64,000 nucleotides of DNA from JAAYJR01 sp964611525. Lineage in GTDB: Bacteria; Bacteroidota; Bacteroidia; Bacteroidales; Prolixibacteraceae. The stretch is taken from assembly GCA_964611525.1 (NCBI GenBank), contig CAZTAL010000067.1:6262-70261 (forward strand), in the 5' to 3' direction. A program made the translations under genes and the position numbers. Below are positions 1-8,746 of this stretch, one piece after another. The first letter of the stretch is position 1; each line of letters begins with the position of its first letter. The notes beneath the pieces are model-generated. The model was not told where the DNA came from. It worked only from the letters and a program-made list of their open reading frames with translations, and searched no databases.

Positions 1-296
1 GCTACTGAATTAACCGGAATCTTTACATTTTTCTCAATCATAAAAGATACCAATAACCTCATGCTGTTATCAGATAAAAATTTTATTTCTTTTACCTGAC
101 CTATCTTATAACCGTTTAGCACAATTTCATTTGACTCCGATAGCCCGTCAATACGCTCATAAATTACATGGTATATCTTGCTTTTGATGAATATATCGTT
201 GCCTTTAAGATAATTTAGTCCCCATATAAGAACGGATATGGAAAAAACCATTAAAATTCCCAGTTTTGCGTATTTAGAAAATTTTATTAGTTGCAT
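1..296 (-). CDS. MlaD/MCE-family lipid transport protein, partial
   Basis: The first 98 codons of a gene that runs off the left edge. Translation of the minus strand from the ATG at 296 begins MQLIKFSKYAKLGILMVFSI, one N-terminal membrane anchor, followed by the MCE signature region (YHVIYERIDGLSESNEIVLNG and the start of the YKIGQV motif). MCE proteins anchor in the inner membrane and form rings that carry phospholipid between the membranes, with an MlaE permease and MlaF ATPase. It is divergent from lptD, another outer-membrane lipid-asymmetry gene, which fits an envelope role. The remainder of the MCE domain and the C-terminal helix lie outside the window. Family assignment is firm; the cargo is inferred. 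Confidence 0.85.
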   Translation of the reverse strand, partial: MQLIKFSKYAKLGILMVFSISVLIWGLNYLKGNDIFIKSKIYHVIYERIDGLSESNEIVLNGYKIGQVKEIKFLSDNSMRLLVSFMIEKNVKIPVNSV

Positions 297-472
297 ATTT
301 AAGATTCTTAATATAATTCAAACCTAATATATTTAGGTTAAAATTAAGGAAAATTAGATAAATCAATCAGGAAAATGATTGATTTTCTCATACTTCTTCG
401 TTTTTCCAAATAAAAAATATAAATATTAATATTATTTTGCATCTATTAAGGCTTATGTACAACCCTTATTTT

Positions 473-480
473 TATTTTTG
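473..480 (+). promoter_or_regulatory. -7 promoter element upstream of lptD
   Basis: TATTTTTG matches the Bacteroidota -7 consensus TAnnTTTG and would start transcription near 487. No TTTG -33 element lies at the usual 19-21 base spacing. If it is used, a TTG start at 478 is impossible because it lies inside the promoter, so the ATG at 502 is preferred for lptD. Confidence 0.5.
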
Positions 481-501
481 CACGATGAGTGGGCTGATAA
501 T

Positions 502-3174
502 ATGTTTTATTCAGAAAACATTGTGTATAAATTATATATTACATATTTTTTAATTTCATTTCCTTTGTTTGTTCTTTGTCAGGTAAATGAAAATGCTGTT
601 CAGAGTATAAATAAACCTTTGAATGATTCACTTGGCGGTAATGCTGCTGTAATAGATACTTTATTGCCGGAATCTGTTCAAGTCAAAGATACTGTTATTT
701 CAGATTCATTAAAAGCTCCCGTAATAGAAGCCCCCATTGATTATAATGCTGAGGATTCTATTATAGTCTCCTTTGACGGTCAAAAGGTATTTTTATATAA
801 CAATGCAAAAGTTACCTATCAACAGATAGAATTAACAGCATACTTTATAGAACTTGACTTGGAATCGAAGGAAGTATATGCTGAAGGTATTAAGGACACT
901 ACAAATACTTTAATACAAAAGCCAATTTTTAAAGATGGTAACGAGGAATTTGAATCGAATACCTTACGTTATAATTTTGAGACCGAAAAGGGTATAATTA
1001 CCGATGTTGTTACCCAACAGGGGGAGGGCTTTGTTCACAGCAAGAGAACAAAAAAAATTTCAGAAGATGCCTTCATTTTAAAACAGGGAAAATATACAAC
1101 CTGCGATGCAGATCCTCCTCATTTTTATTTGCATCTTACTAAAGCAAAGGTCATTTCAAATAATAAAATAATTACCGGACCGGCATATATGGTGCTGGAA
1201 GATTTACCTATATATTTTGCTATCATTCCATTTGGATATTTTCCTAATGCACCTACATATTCTTCTGGTATAATAGTGCCTTCATATGGAGAGGAAAACA
1301 ACCGCGGTTTTTTTCTACGTGACGGAGGATACTACTGGGCTGCCAGTGAGTATTTTGATCTGGCAGTCAGGGGCGATATATATTCTAAAGGTTCATGGGC
1401 AGGTAAATTACATACAAATTACCGGAAAAGATACAAATTCAGCGGTGGCTTCGATTTTCGGTATGCAGTTAATATTTATGGGGAAAGAGGTCTTGATACA
1501 TATACCAAGTCACCACAGTTTGCGGTTACATGGAGTCATAGTCAGGATTCAAAAGCCAATCCGAATCAGACATTTTCAGCAAGTGTTAACTTTTCTACAA
1601 GCGGATATGACAAACAAAATTCTTATTCGGCAAGTAATTATTTGCGTACCCAAAAGTCATCAAGTATATCATATACGAAAAAATTTGAAAACACTCCTTT
1701 TAATTTATCTACAAACCTCCGGCATTCACAGAATTCAACTGACTCTTCAATGACACTATCATTGCCTGAGATGACATTCAGCATGGCTAAATTTTATCCA
1801 TTCCGGAGTAAAAACAGGAGCGGACCTCTCAAGTGGTATGAAAAGTTTGGGGTCAATTATACAGGGAACCTGAGAAACTCAATCACCGCGCATGAGTCAG
1901 AAATATTGCATAAGTCATTTGCACGTGACTGGAAAAATGGTATTAAGCATAATATCCCTATTTCTCTTCCCAATTTTAATCTTTTTAAATATATTAATGT
2001 AAGTCCGGGTTTCAGTTACAATGAAAAGTGGTATTTTAAAAAATATGATCGTTCATACCATGAAGATAAACTGTTTTATGATGAATATGGCAGGCCGAGT
2101 CATGTTAAGGTCGATACGATCACCGGTTTCAACAGGGTCTATGATTATTCTTACAGTTTTAGTACTTCTACAAATATATATGGTATGTTCTTACCCCTTA
2201 ATCCAAATTCAAAAATAAAAGGTATCCGGCATAAGATATCTCCCTCTCTGAGTTTGAGCTACCGTCCGGATTTTGGGGCTAAGCGTTTTGGCTATTGGCA
2301 ACCGGTTCAGGTAGATACTACCGGCCGGATAGAATATTTTGATGTGAATACAGGTGGTATTTATGGAGGGTCCCCGGGGAGGGGGGCATCCGGAGCAGTT
2401 TCATTTTCGGTGAATAATAATGTGGAGATGAAAGTTTTGGATACTAAAGATACTACCATGACAGATGAAGAGCAGAATTACAAAAAGGTTAAGTTAATAG
2501 ATAATCTGAGTTTCGGTACATCATATAATCTTATTACCGATTCTTTAAACCTCGCTCCTGTCAGTATAAGGGCAAGAACTACAGTAGCAGGGGTAAGCAT
2601 TAACATGGGGGGAGTATTGGATCCTTATATGGTCAATGAAAACGGAACCAGGATCCATAAATATGTTTGGAATGAAAAGAGAGGATTGGCGAAACTAGGA
2701 CGTCTCACTCGCGCTAATTTATCCTTTGGTTTGAATTTTCAATCAAAGAAGGGAGAAAAAGAGGCTGAAGAAAATAAAAGATTGATTGAGGAGGAAAATA
2801 TATTGCCAGGTGACTATGCAAATTATGCCGACTTTAATATTCCATGGGATTTTGGTATAGATTATAGTTTTAATTACAGCGGACCACCCAGACCGGGCGT
2901 AAAAGGCAGATTTTCTCAGACAGTCGGATTGAGAGGAAATCTAAATCTTACCGATAAATGGAGAATAAGTGCAAATACTAATTTTGACATAATGGCAGGA
3001 GAATTTTCATTTACAACTATAAATGTTAATCGTGATCTCCATTGTTGGCAGATGTCATTTAATTTTGTGCCGTTTGGTTATATGAAAAGTTACAGTTTTA
3101 CTATTAACGCGAAATCATCAATGCTGAAAGACCTTAAACTCCAGAAGAGGCAAAGTCACTATGATAATTTTTAA
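502..3174 (+). CDS. lptD: LPS-assembly outer membrane protein LptD (OstA-like)
   Basis: About 890 residues. The N-terminus is a hydrophobic signal peptide (VYKLYITYFLISFPLFVLCQ). An OstA-type beta-jellyroll follows at about residues 90-230 (YNNAKVTYQQIELTAYFIEL, then the ILKQGKYTTCD cysteine region), and then a long beta-barrel rich in alternating aromatic and polar strands to the C-terminus. LptD forms the outer-membrane translocon that inserts lipopolysaccharide at the cell surface with LptE. The reading frame extends to a TTG at 478, but a promoter-like element covers that codon, so I chose ATG 502. It is the only gene of its transcription unit visible here, divergent from the mlaD fragment. 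Bacteroidota LptD diverges strongly from the E. coli protein, so the call rests on architecture. Confidence 0.85.
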   Translation: MFYSENIVYKLYITYFLISFPLFVLCQVNENAVQSINKPLNDSLGGNAAVIDTLLPESVQVKDTVISDSLKAPVIEAPIDYNAEDSIIVSFDGQKVFLYNNAKVTYQQIELTAYFIELDLESKEVYAEGIKDTTNTLIQKPIFKDGNEEFESNTLRYNFETEKGIITDVVTQQGEGFVHSKRTKKISEDAFILKQGKYTTCDADPPHFYLHLTKAKVISNNKIITGPAYMVLEDLPIYFAIIPFGYFPNAPTYSSGIIVPSYGEENNRGFFLRDGGYYWAASEYFDLAVRGDIYSKGSWAGKLHTNYRKRYKFSGGFDFRYAVNIYGERGLDTYTKSPQFAVTWSHSQDSKANPNQTFSASVNFSTSGYDKQNSYSASNYLRTQKSSSISYTKKFENTPFNLSTNLRHSQNSTDSSMTLSLPEMTFSMAKFYPFRSKNRSGPLKWYEKFGVNYTGNLRNSITAHESEILHKSFARDWKNGIKHNIPISLPNFNLFKYINVSPGFSYNEKWYFKKYDRSYHEDKLFYDEYGRPSHVKVDTITGFNRVYDYSYSFSTSTNIYGMFLPLNPNSKIKGIRHKISPSLSLSYRPDFGAKRFGYWQPVQVDTTGRIEYFDVNTGGIYGGSPGRGASGAVSFSVNNNVEMKVLDTKDTTMTDEEQNYKKVKLIDNLSFGTSYNLITDSLNLAPVSIRARTTVAGVSINMGGVLDPYMVNENGTRIHKYVWNEKRGLAKLGRLTRANLSFGLNFQSKKGEKEAEENKRLIEEENILPGDYANYADFNIPWDFGIDYSFNYSGPPRPGVKGRFSQTVGLRGNLNLTDKWRISANTNFDIMAGEFSFTTINVNRDLHCWQMSFNFVPFGYMKSYSFTINAKSSMLKDLKLQKRQSHYDNF

Positions 3175-3213
3175 ATTTTGAGCTTGCTTCGAAAAGTCTA
3201 AAAACAAAAATAT

Positions 3214-3330
3214 CTCAAAAATGTTATATAAATAAAAAATTTAAATATCTGAATATTAATATTTTAAATTTCCATTCAGTTATTTTTTTGAAATTTGATG
3301 ATAAAATATATTTTTCAGAGTAGACTCAAT
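3214..3330 (+). repeat. Dispersed intergenic repeat, copy A
   Basis: This 117-base AT-rich stretch after lptD closely matches 50101-50220. The longest shared blocks are CTCAAAAATGTTATATAAAT at the left, AAATTTGATGATAAAATATA near the right, and GACTCAAT at the end. It has no reading frame. Both copies lie on the plus strand just after a plus-strand stop codon. Its function is unknown; it could be a miniature mobile element or a conserved 3' untranslated element. Confidence 0.75.
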
Positions 3331-3344
3331 TTTAGTTTAAAAAA

Positions 3345-3382
3345 GATGGAATCCTGTTTTTATAGGATTCCATCTTTTTTTT
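3345..3382. terminator. Bidirectional intrinsic terminator
   Basis: An 11-base-pair perfect stem (3345-3355 with 3364-3374) has an 8-base loop, a run of A before it and eight T after it. It can therefore end transcription in both directions between the convergent lptD and rplI genes. Confidence 0.9.
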
Positions 3383-3386
3383 CCTG

Positions 3387-3833
3387 CTATTCACCTACAA
3401 CATCGAAATCAAGCTCTACGACAACATCTTTGAACAGTTTGATTTTTGCTTTGTAAGTACCAACTTCTTTAATAGTATCTTCAGGTAAAGTGATTTGTTT
3501 TCTGTCAATTTGAAATCCTTTTTTATTAATGGCTCCGGCAACCTGTATGGTATTAACTGAACCGAATATCTTACCGGAAGAGCTTACTTTAGCACCGATT
3601 TTTACCTTTTTATTGCTAAGTTTTTCGGCAATAGCCTGCGCTTCCTCCCTTAGGAGCGATTCTTTATGAGCGCGCTGGTTAATATTTTCTTCAAGCATTT
3701 TTTTTGCGGAATCACTGGCGGCAATGGCTTTTTTTTGCGGAATAAGATAATTGCGTGCAAAGCCGTCTTTGACAGTTATTATATCATCTTTGCTGCCCAG
3801 CCGCTTAACGTCTTCTAATAAAATAATTTCCAT
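3387..3833 (-). CDS. rplI: 50S ribosomal protein L9
   Basis: 148 residues, the normal length. The N-terminal RNA-binding domain begins MEIILLEDVKRLGSKDDIIT and carries the conserved GFARNYLIPQKKA segment. A long connecting helix leads to the C-terminal domain (KKVKIGAKVSSSGKIFGSVN). L9 binds 23S rRNA near the L1 stalk and helps hold the reading frame. It is the last gene of the rpsF-rpsR-rplI operon and is followed by the intrinsic terminator at 3345-3382. There are about 100 bases between rpsR and rplI, without an obvious second promoter. Confidence 0.98.
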   Translation of the reverse strand: MEIILLEDVKRLGSKDDIITVKDGFARNYLIPQKKAIAASDSAKKMLEENINQRAHKESLLREEAQAIAEKLSNKKVKIGAKVSSSGKIFGSVNTIQVAGAINKKGFQIDRKQITLPEDTIKEVGTYKAKIKLFKDVVVELDFDVVGE

Positions 3834-3935
3834 TTATATTGATTCTTTTGTTTTTAATATAGTTTAAAATTCCGGGAATCAGTCCGGTAATTTTGTGAAA
3901 TGAACCTTTTAATCAGGATTGCTTTCCGTGATTAA

Positions 3936-4205
3936 TTATTTTAACATATCAGCTACATAAGGTAACAATGCAAGCTGGCGGGCCCTTTTAACAGCTCTAC
4001 TCACCTTGCGCTGGTATTTGAGAGAGGTCCCTGTAATGCGGCGAGGTAATAATTTACCTTGTTCGTTAAGAAATTTTTTCAGGAATTCCGGATCTTTATA
4101 ATCCACGTATTTAATACCATTTTTTTTGAAACGGCAATATTTTTTCTTTTTAATTTCTACTGAAGGAGGAGTAAGATATCTTATTTCACTTGTATTTTGT
4201 GCCAT
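3936..4205 (-). CDS. rpsR: 30S ribosomal protein S18
   Basis: 89 residues. The conserved core is visible: YCRFKKNGIKYVDYKDPEFL, LPRRITGTSLKYQRKVSRAV and the C-terminal KRARQLALLPYV. S18 sits on the platform of the 30S subunit and assembles as a heterodimer with S6, the product of the gene directly upstream. The two coding regions are separated by only three bases, so translational coupling is likely. Confidence 0.98.
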   Translation of the reverse strand: MAQNTSEIRYLTPPSVEIKKKKYCRFKKNGIKYVDYKDPEFLKKFLNEQGKLLPRRITGTSLKYQRKVSRAVKRARQLALLPYVADMLK

Positions 4206-4208
4206 ATT

Positions 4209-4568
4209 TTATTGTTCTTTATTTGATTTTTCTTTTTGGAGTCTTCTTCTTTTCTCACTATACTCAATTGCGTATTTATCCAACCTGACAGTCAGGAATC
4301 TAATAATCCTTTCGTCACGGCGGAGCTCTATGGAAAACTTATTAATGAATTCAGGGTCGGCTTTAAATTCAAATAAATAATAAAAACCGGTAGATTTATT
4401 CTGGATTGGGTAAGCCAGTTTTTTCATTCCCCAATCCTCTTCATGAACCATTTCGCCTTTATTTCCGGCAATCAGGTTCTTGAATTTTTTTACCGTTTCC
4501 TTTATCTGTGGCTCAGATAAAACGGGAGTACAAATGAAAACGGTTTCATACTGATTAAACATAGACAT
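4209..4568 (-). CDS. rpsF: 30S ribosomal protein S6
   Basis: 119 residues, first gene of the operon. It begins MSMFNQYETVFICTPVLSEP and shows the S6 fold elements GWGMKKLAYPI-like (DWGMKKLAYPIQNKSTGFYY) and FELRRDERIIRFLTVRL-like segments, plus a charged C-terminal tail. It dimerises with S18 on the 30S platform. A consensus promoter lies about 40 bases upstream. The ATG at 4568 is preceded by a short leader of about 30 bases. Confidence 0.98.
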   Translation of the reverse strand: MSMFNQYETVFICTPVLSEPQIKETVKKFKNLIAGNKGEMVHEEDWGMKKLAYPIQNKSTGFYYLFEFKADPEFINKFSIELRRDERIIRFLTVRLDKYAIEYSEKRRRLQKEKSNKEQ

Positions 4569-4606
4569 TAAATTTATTTATTATACATTTTTAAATTTTG
4601 GAAGCG

Positions 4607-4637
4607 CAAAAATATAAATAAAATAGTATTAATCAAA
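4607..4637 (-). promoter_or_regulatory. Consensus Bacteroidota promoter of rpsF-rpsR-rplI
   Basis: On the minus strand TTTG (4637-4634), a 19-base spacer and TATTTTTG (4614-4607) match both elements of the phylum's primary sigma consensus exactly. The predicted start is near 4600. The intergenic gap to the carboxylase gene upstream shows no terminator, so some readthrough is possible. Confidence 0.8.
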
Positions 4638-4655
4638 TAAATTGTCGATCATAAA

Positions 4656-6194
4656 TCACAATGGAATATTTCCGTGTTTTCTTGGGGGATTTGATTTTCG
4701 TTTATTACGTGTCATTTCGAGTGCACCAATAATTTTTTTACGTGTATCTTTAGGCTGAATTACTTCATCTATGTACCCTAATGAAGCTGCTTTATAAGGA
4801 TTAGCAAATTTATTACGGTATTCTTCCAAAGCTGCAATTTTTTCCTTTTCATTTAATTTATTGCGGTAAAGTATGTTTATAGCTCCTTCGGGTCCCATCA
4901 CTGCAATCTCGGCAGTAGGAAAAGTAAAGTTTACGTCAGCCCCAATGTGTTTACTCGACATAACATCATAAGCACCGCCGTAAGCTTTGCGTGTTATAAT
5001 AGTAATTTTTGGTACTGTAGCTTCGGAGAATGCATAAAGCAGCTTTGCTCCTTGTTTTATTATTCCCCCGAATTCTTGGTTTATGCCCGGCAGAAATCCC
5101 GGAACATCGACGAATGTTACTAAAGGGAGATTAAAGGCATCGCAGAAACGAACAAAACGTGCAGCTTTAACAGAGCAGTTAATATCCAGAACACCAGCCA
5201 GATGAGCTGGCTGATTTGCTACTATTCCCACCGAATGTCCCGCGAAACGGGCAAATCCGGTAATTATATTTTGTGCATATTCGGACTGAACCTCCAGAAA
5301 ATGTTTATTATCAATAACATCCTGGATTATTGTGTGCATGTCATACGGTTTATTTGGGTCGGGTGGAACCAGAGTCTGAAGCTCCTCCTCTTCACGGTCA
5401 GACGTATCTATGGTTGATTTTACAGGAGGGTCTTCGAGATTATTCGATGGGATAAAACTGATTAGTTCCCTGATCATCATCAATACCTGTTCTTCGCTGT
5501 CGCCTGAAAAATGTGCTACTCCGCTCTTTGTATTGTGTGTATGGGCTCCCCCCAGTTCTTCTTTTGTGACTTCTTCGTGAGTTACTGTTTTAATTACATC
5601 GGGACCCGTTACAAACATATGGCTTTTTTCATTGACCATAAAAATAAAATCGGTAAGGGCAGGGGAGTAGACAGCTCCTCCTGCGCATGGACCTAGTATT
5701 GCTGATATTTGGGGTATTACTCCTGATGACATTACATTATTATAAAATATATCCGCAAAACCTGCTAAACTTTCCACTCCTTCCTGTATGCGAGCTCCCC
5801 CAGAGTCATTTAGTCCGATTATAGGCGCACCCATTTTGAGGGCAAGATTTTGTAATTTAACTATTTTATCGGCATTTGACCTGCTTAGTGAGCCTCCGAA
5901 AACTGTAAAATCCTGAGCAAATACATACACCAGCCGGTCATTTATTTTTCCATAACCGGAAATCACGCCGTCACCCAATATTTTTTTTTCCTGCATTCCA
6001 AAATCGTATTTTTGGTGAGTGACGAGTTTGTCTATTTCGACAAATGTCCCCGAGTCAAGCAGTTGATCAATTCTTTCACGTGCTGTTTGTTTTCCCGAGT
6101 CATGTTGTTTTTTTATGCGTTCCTCTCCTCCGCCCAACTCAGCTTGACGATTCAGTTCCCTGAGTTGGTCATATTTGTTTTGTAAATCATCCAT
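4656..6194 (-). CDS. Biotin-dependent acyl-CoA carboxylase, carboxyltransferase subunit
   Basis: 512 residues, the usual length for PccB/MmdA-type carboxyltransferases. It has the N-terminal crotonase-like half (RERIDQLLDSGTFVEID, the GGSLSRSNADKI region, GLNDSGGARIQEGVESLAG) and the C-terminal half (ITGFARFAGHSVGIVANQP, DVPGFLPGINQEFGGIIKQG, KAYGGAYDVM). It moves the carboxyl group between biotin and an acyl-CoA. Substrate is most likely propionyl-/methylmalonyl-CoA, by family similarity. It is the third gene of an operon after the biotin carboxylase and the carrier, 12 bases from the latter. Because a biotin carboxylase is present, an ATP-using carboxylase is more likely than a sodium-pumping decarboxylase. 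Confidence 0.93.
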   Translation of the reverse strand: MDDLQNKYDQLRELNRQAELGGGEERIKKQHDSGKQTARERIDQLLDSGTFVEIDKLVTHQKYDFGMQEKKILGDGVISGYGKINDRLVYVFAQDFTVFGGSLSRSNADKIVKLQNLALKMGAPIIGLNDSGGARIQEGVESLAGFADIFYNNVMSSGVIPQISAILGPCAGGAVYSPALTDFIFMVNEKSHMFVTGPDVIKTVTHEEVTKEELGGAHTHNTKSGVAHFSGDSEEQVLMMIRELISFIPSNNLEDPPVKSTIDTSDREEEELQTLVPPDPNKPYDMHTIIQDVIDNKHFLEVQSEYAQNIITGFARFAGHSVGIVANQPAHLAGVLDINCSVKAARFVRFCDAFNLPLVTFVDVPGFLPGINQEFGGIIKQGAKLLYAFSEATVPKITIITRKAYGGAYDVMSSKHIGADVNFTFPTAEIAVMGPEGAINILYRNKLNEKEKIAALEEYRNKFANPYKAASLGYIDEVIQPKDTRKKIIGALEMTRNKRKSNPPRKHGNIPL

Positions 6195-6206
6195 AAGAAA
6201 TTCTGT

Positions 6207-6716
6207 TTATTCAAGTTCCAGAAGTACCTGATCACTCTGTACTGTATCACCCTCGGCAACATTTACTTTTTTAACAATTCCGTCTGAAGGTGCCTTGTAT
6301 TCACTTTCCATTTTCATGGCGGAAATAATAATTGCAGTATCTCCTGCTTTAATTATATCACCTTTTTTTACAAGTATTTTAACTACTTTACCCGGCATGG
6401 GAGATGAGATGGTTTTTGAATTTTTTCCGGTGCCGTTTGATTTACGGTTTATAAGATAACGGGCTTCTGCATCTATTATGGTGAGGTCGTAAGAATTATA
6501 TAGTGTATGCGCTGTATATTTTTTAGGTTGTTTGCCGGGAACCAATTCGATATTATACGAATGTCCTCCTTCCAGTATTGAAAAGGTTCCGTCGGAAGTA
6601 TGAAGCAAATCTACCTGGTATATTTTGCCGTCTACTTCTACTTTAAGAAGATTACCATTCTGACCGAGCAGGTTAACCCAGGCTGTACGGTCGTTTATCT
6701 TTATTTCAAAAGTCAT
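6207..6716 (-). CDS. Biotin carboxyl carrier protein
   Basis: 169 residues. The C-terminal biotinyl domain (about residues 100-169) contains SPMPGKVVKILVKKGD and the biotinylation motif SAMKMES, with the modified lysine at 135. The N-terminal hundred residues resemble the linker domain seen in other Bacteroidota carriers of this type and have no known catalytic motif. Biotin on K135 swings between the biotin carboxylase made by the upstream gene and the carboxyltransferase made by the downstream gene. Spacing is seven bases on one side and 12 on the other. Confidence 0.95.
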   Translation of the reverse strand: MTFEIKINDRTAWVNLLGQNGNLLKVEVDGKIYQVDLLHTSDGTFSILEGGHSYNIELVPGKQPKKYTAHTLYNSYDLTIIDAEARYLINRKSNGTGKNSKTISSPMPGKVVKILVKKGDIIKAGDTAIIISAMKMESEYKAPSDGIVKKVNVAEGDTVQSDQVLLELE

Positions 6717-6723
6717 GAGTTTT

Positions 6724-8229
6724 TCAGAAATTATTCAAATAAGGTAATTTTTTCCAGCGGTTCTCTGCCGGAACAAATGCTTTATTGTTGTATTGCGCCC
6801 TGCTGATCTTATTGAGGTAATCGATATAAGCTGCTATGATAACCATATCTTCACAGTCTTTATGGGAATTATTTTCTAATAGCTGTTTCTGATTATTTTC
6901 AATGAAGTGCGTATCATATTTTCCTTCAATGAAATTTTGATTATTCATTATCCGTTCCATGAATTTTATTGAAGTTTTAACCCCTGTAATTTTGTATTCA
7001 TATAAGGCCCGGCGCATTCTTCTTATAGCTTCTCCCCTCGTATCTCCCCAGACTATAAGTTTGGAGATTAAAGGGTCATAATGTATGGGTATATCATACC
7101 CTTCATAAACATAACCATCGGTTCGTACACCTAATCCCAGAGGCTCCGATATTTTATGGATTTTACCAGGACTGGGCATAAATTGATTGTCAGGGTCTTC
7201 CGCATAAATCCGGCATTCAATGGCATGGCCGTTCTGACTTAGGTCTCCACGGGAAAATTCCAAAGGCTGTCCCTCAGCAATTTTAATTTGCTGTTTTACC
7301 ATGTCGATACCCGTAACCCTTTCTGTTATTGGATGTTCCACCTGAAGCCGTGTATTCATTTCAAGAAAGTAATAATTGAGGTTTCCGTCAACCAAAAATT
7401 CAATGGTACCGGCTCCTGTATAATTTACGGCTTTCGCTGCCTTTATCGCGGCTTTACCCATTTCGTCTCTTAATTCAGATGTCATAAGAGGAGATGGTGT
7501 TTCCTCAATCATTTTTTGATGCCGTCTTTGAATGGAACATTCACGCTCAAACATATGAATGATATTACCATATTGGTCTCCAAGTATTTGAAATTCAATG
7601 TGATGAGGGGAGACTATATATTTTTCTATATATACTGAATCATTGCCAAATGCAGATCTTGCTTCCGAACGCGAACCCATTAATCCTTTATTAATCTCTG
7701 ACGCATTATTTATCAGCCTCATACCTTTGCCGCCTCCACCTGCCGAGGCTTTGATGATCACAGGGAGACCTATTTCCTTTGCAGAAACCATAGCATCTTT
7801 AAGGGAATTAAGGCTTCCTCGTGTGCCAGGCACAACAGGTATTCCTGCTTCCGACATTACTTCCCGGGCCTTGATTTTATCCCCCATTTGGCTAATTACC
7901 AATGGTGAGGGGCCGATGAAAATAATTCCTTCTTCAATGCATCTTTCTGCGAACCGGGCATTTTCAGATAGGAAACCATAACCCGGATGAATAGCATCGG
8001 CTTTGGATATTTTTGCCACCTCAATAATTTTTTCAATATTTAAATAACTTACTGAAGAAGGCGCTTTTCCAATACAATAAGCTTCCTCTGCATATCTTAC
8101 ATGTAAGGAAGTGCGGTCAGCTTCGGAAAAAACTGCTACCGTATGAATGTTCATCTCTCTGCAGGTACGCATAATACGAATAGCTATTTCTCCACGATTG
8201 GCTACCAGAATTTTCTTTATGTGATTCAT
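6724..8229 (-). CDS. Biotin carboxylase subunit (AccC-like)
   Basis: 501 residues. It has the biotin-carboxylase N-domain (KKILVANRGEIAIRIMRTCR), the ATP-grasp domain with the glycine-rich KASAGGGGKGMR loop, the EMNTRLQVEHPITE active-site segment and the C-terminal GHAIECRIYAEDP region. It uses ATP and bicarbonate to carboxylate biotin on the neighbouring carrier. It is somewhat longer than AccC (about 450), and the last 50 residues are specific tail. It is the first gene of the carboxylase operon, after a 517-base gap. It is more likely part of this acyl-CoA carboxylase than of fatty-acid synthesis. Confidence 0.94.
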   Translation of the reverse strand: MNHIKKILVANRGEIAIRIMRTCREMNIHTVAVFSEADRTSLHVRYAEEAYCIGKAPSSVSYLNIEKIIEVAKISKADAIHPGYGFLSENARFAERCIEEGIIFIGPSPLVISQMGDKIKAREVMSEAGIPVVPGTRGSLNSLKDAMVSAKEIGLPVIIKASAGGGGKGMRLINNASEINKGLMGSRSEARSAFGNDSVYIEKYIVSPHHIEFQILGDQYGNIIHMFERECSIQRRHQKMIEETPSPLMTSELRDEMGKAAIKAAKAVNYTGAGTIEFLVDGNLNYYFLEMNTRLQVEHPITERVTGIDMVKQQIKIAEGQPLEFSRGDLSQNGHAIECRIYAEDPDNQFMPSPGKIHKISEPLGLGVRTDGYVYEGYDIPIHYDPLISKLIVWGDTRGEAIRRMRRALYEYKITGVKTSIKFMERIMNNQNFIEGKYDTHFIENNQKQLLENNSHKDCEDMVIIAAYIDYLNKISRAQYNNKAFVPAENRWKKLPYLNNF

Positions 8230-8458
8230 TTTTACTGATTAATTAATATTCAATAAAATTTATCCTTCATAAATACCAAAACATTTAACGCGCGACAAAT
8301 ATCGGTAAAAAATTTTAATGCTACTTATAGTGGCTGAAATTACGGTATGTATTCAGAAATGCAAATCAAAATGTGTTAATAAATGTCAATTGCGTTAATG
8401 TAACCCAAATATTTAAGATTGATTTTGAATATCCAAAGTATATATTCCAAAAGTGAAT

Positions 8459-8491
8459 AAAAAACGGGTTATCATTGGTGGCGATAACCCG
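8459..8491 (-). terminator. Intrinsic terminator
   Basis: On the minus strand, CGGGTTATC (8491-8483) pairs perfectly with GATAACCCG (8473-8465) across a 9-base loop, and six U follow. It could end the DUF1080 lipoprotein transcript 250 bases upstream, or a separate small RNA. Confidence 0.85.
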
Positions 8492-8569
8492 GTTGTTCAT
8501 AGTTTAGTTTAGTTAGACCTGAAAAATATTGGTTTAACAGAGAAAAGGTAGTGTTTTAAATAACATTCA

Positions 8570-8625
8570 TTTTACATTGAATTAAAACATTGCTAATATA
8601 ACACAAAATAAGATGCAATGTAAAA
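8570..8625 (-). repeat. Inverted repeat with 10-base arms
   Basis: TTTTACATTG (8570-8579) and CAATGTAAAA (8616-8625) are perfect inverted copies separated by 36 bases. The pair could form the 5' stem of a small minus-strand RNA ending at the terminator at 8459, or be a protein-binding site. Confidence 0.5.
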
Positions 8626-8746
8626 CAAAATTAAAAATTTATTAAATTTTGTTAATTAATGTTTTTTTAATAATTGTAAATGACTGATTTTAAATAAGGG
8701 AAAAAATAAATATGTTATTAAATATGAAAATGGCACGGTGATTAAC

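Larger units (their letters stand above)
8230..8746. other. 517-base intergenic region with terminator and inverted repeat
   Basis: No convincing protein-coding gene. On the minus strand it holds an inverted repeat (8570-8625), a stretch of repeated ACTAA units just before an ATG at 8500, and a strong intrinsic terminator (8459-8491). The rest up to the biotin carboxylase start is AT-rich without a clear promoter. A small minus-strand transcript ending near 8459 is possible. Confidence 0.55.

Noticed and set aside
478..501. Extra N-terminal codons of lptD from TTG 478.
   Set aside because: The codon lies inside a promoter-like TATTTTTG and the residues added do not resemble a signal peptide.
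8366..8500. A 44-codon minus-strand reading frame from the ATG at 8500.
   Set aside because: It is mostly made of the terminator hairpin and AT-rich sequence, with no recognisable domain; kept only as a possible leader peptide in the small-RNA finding.
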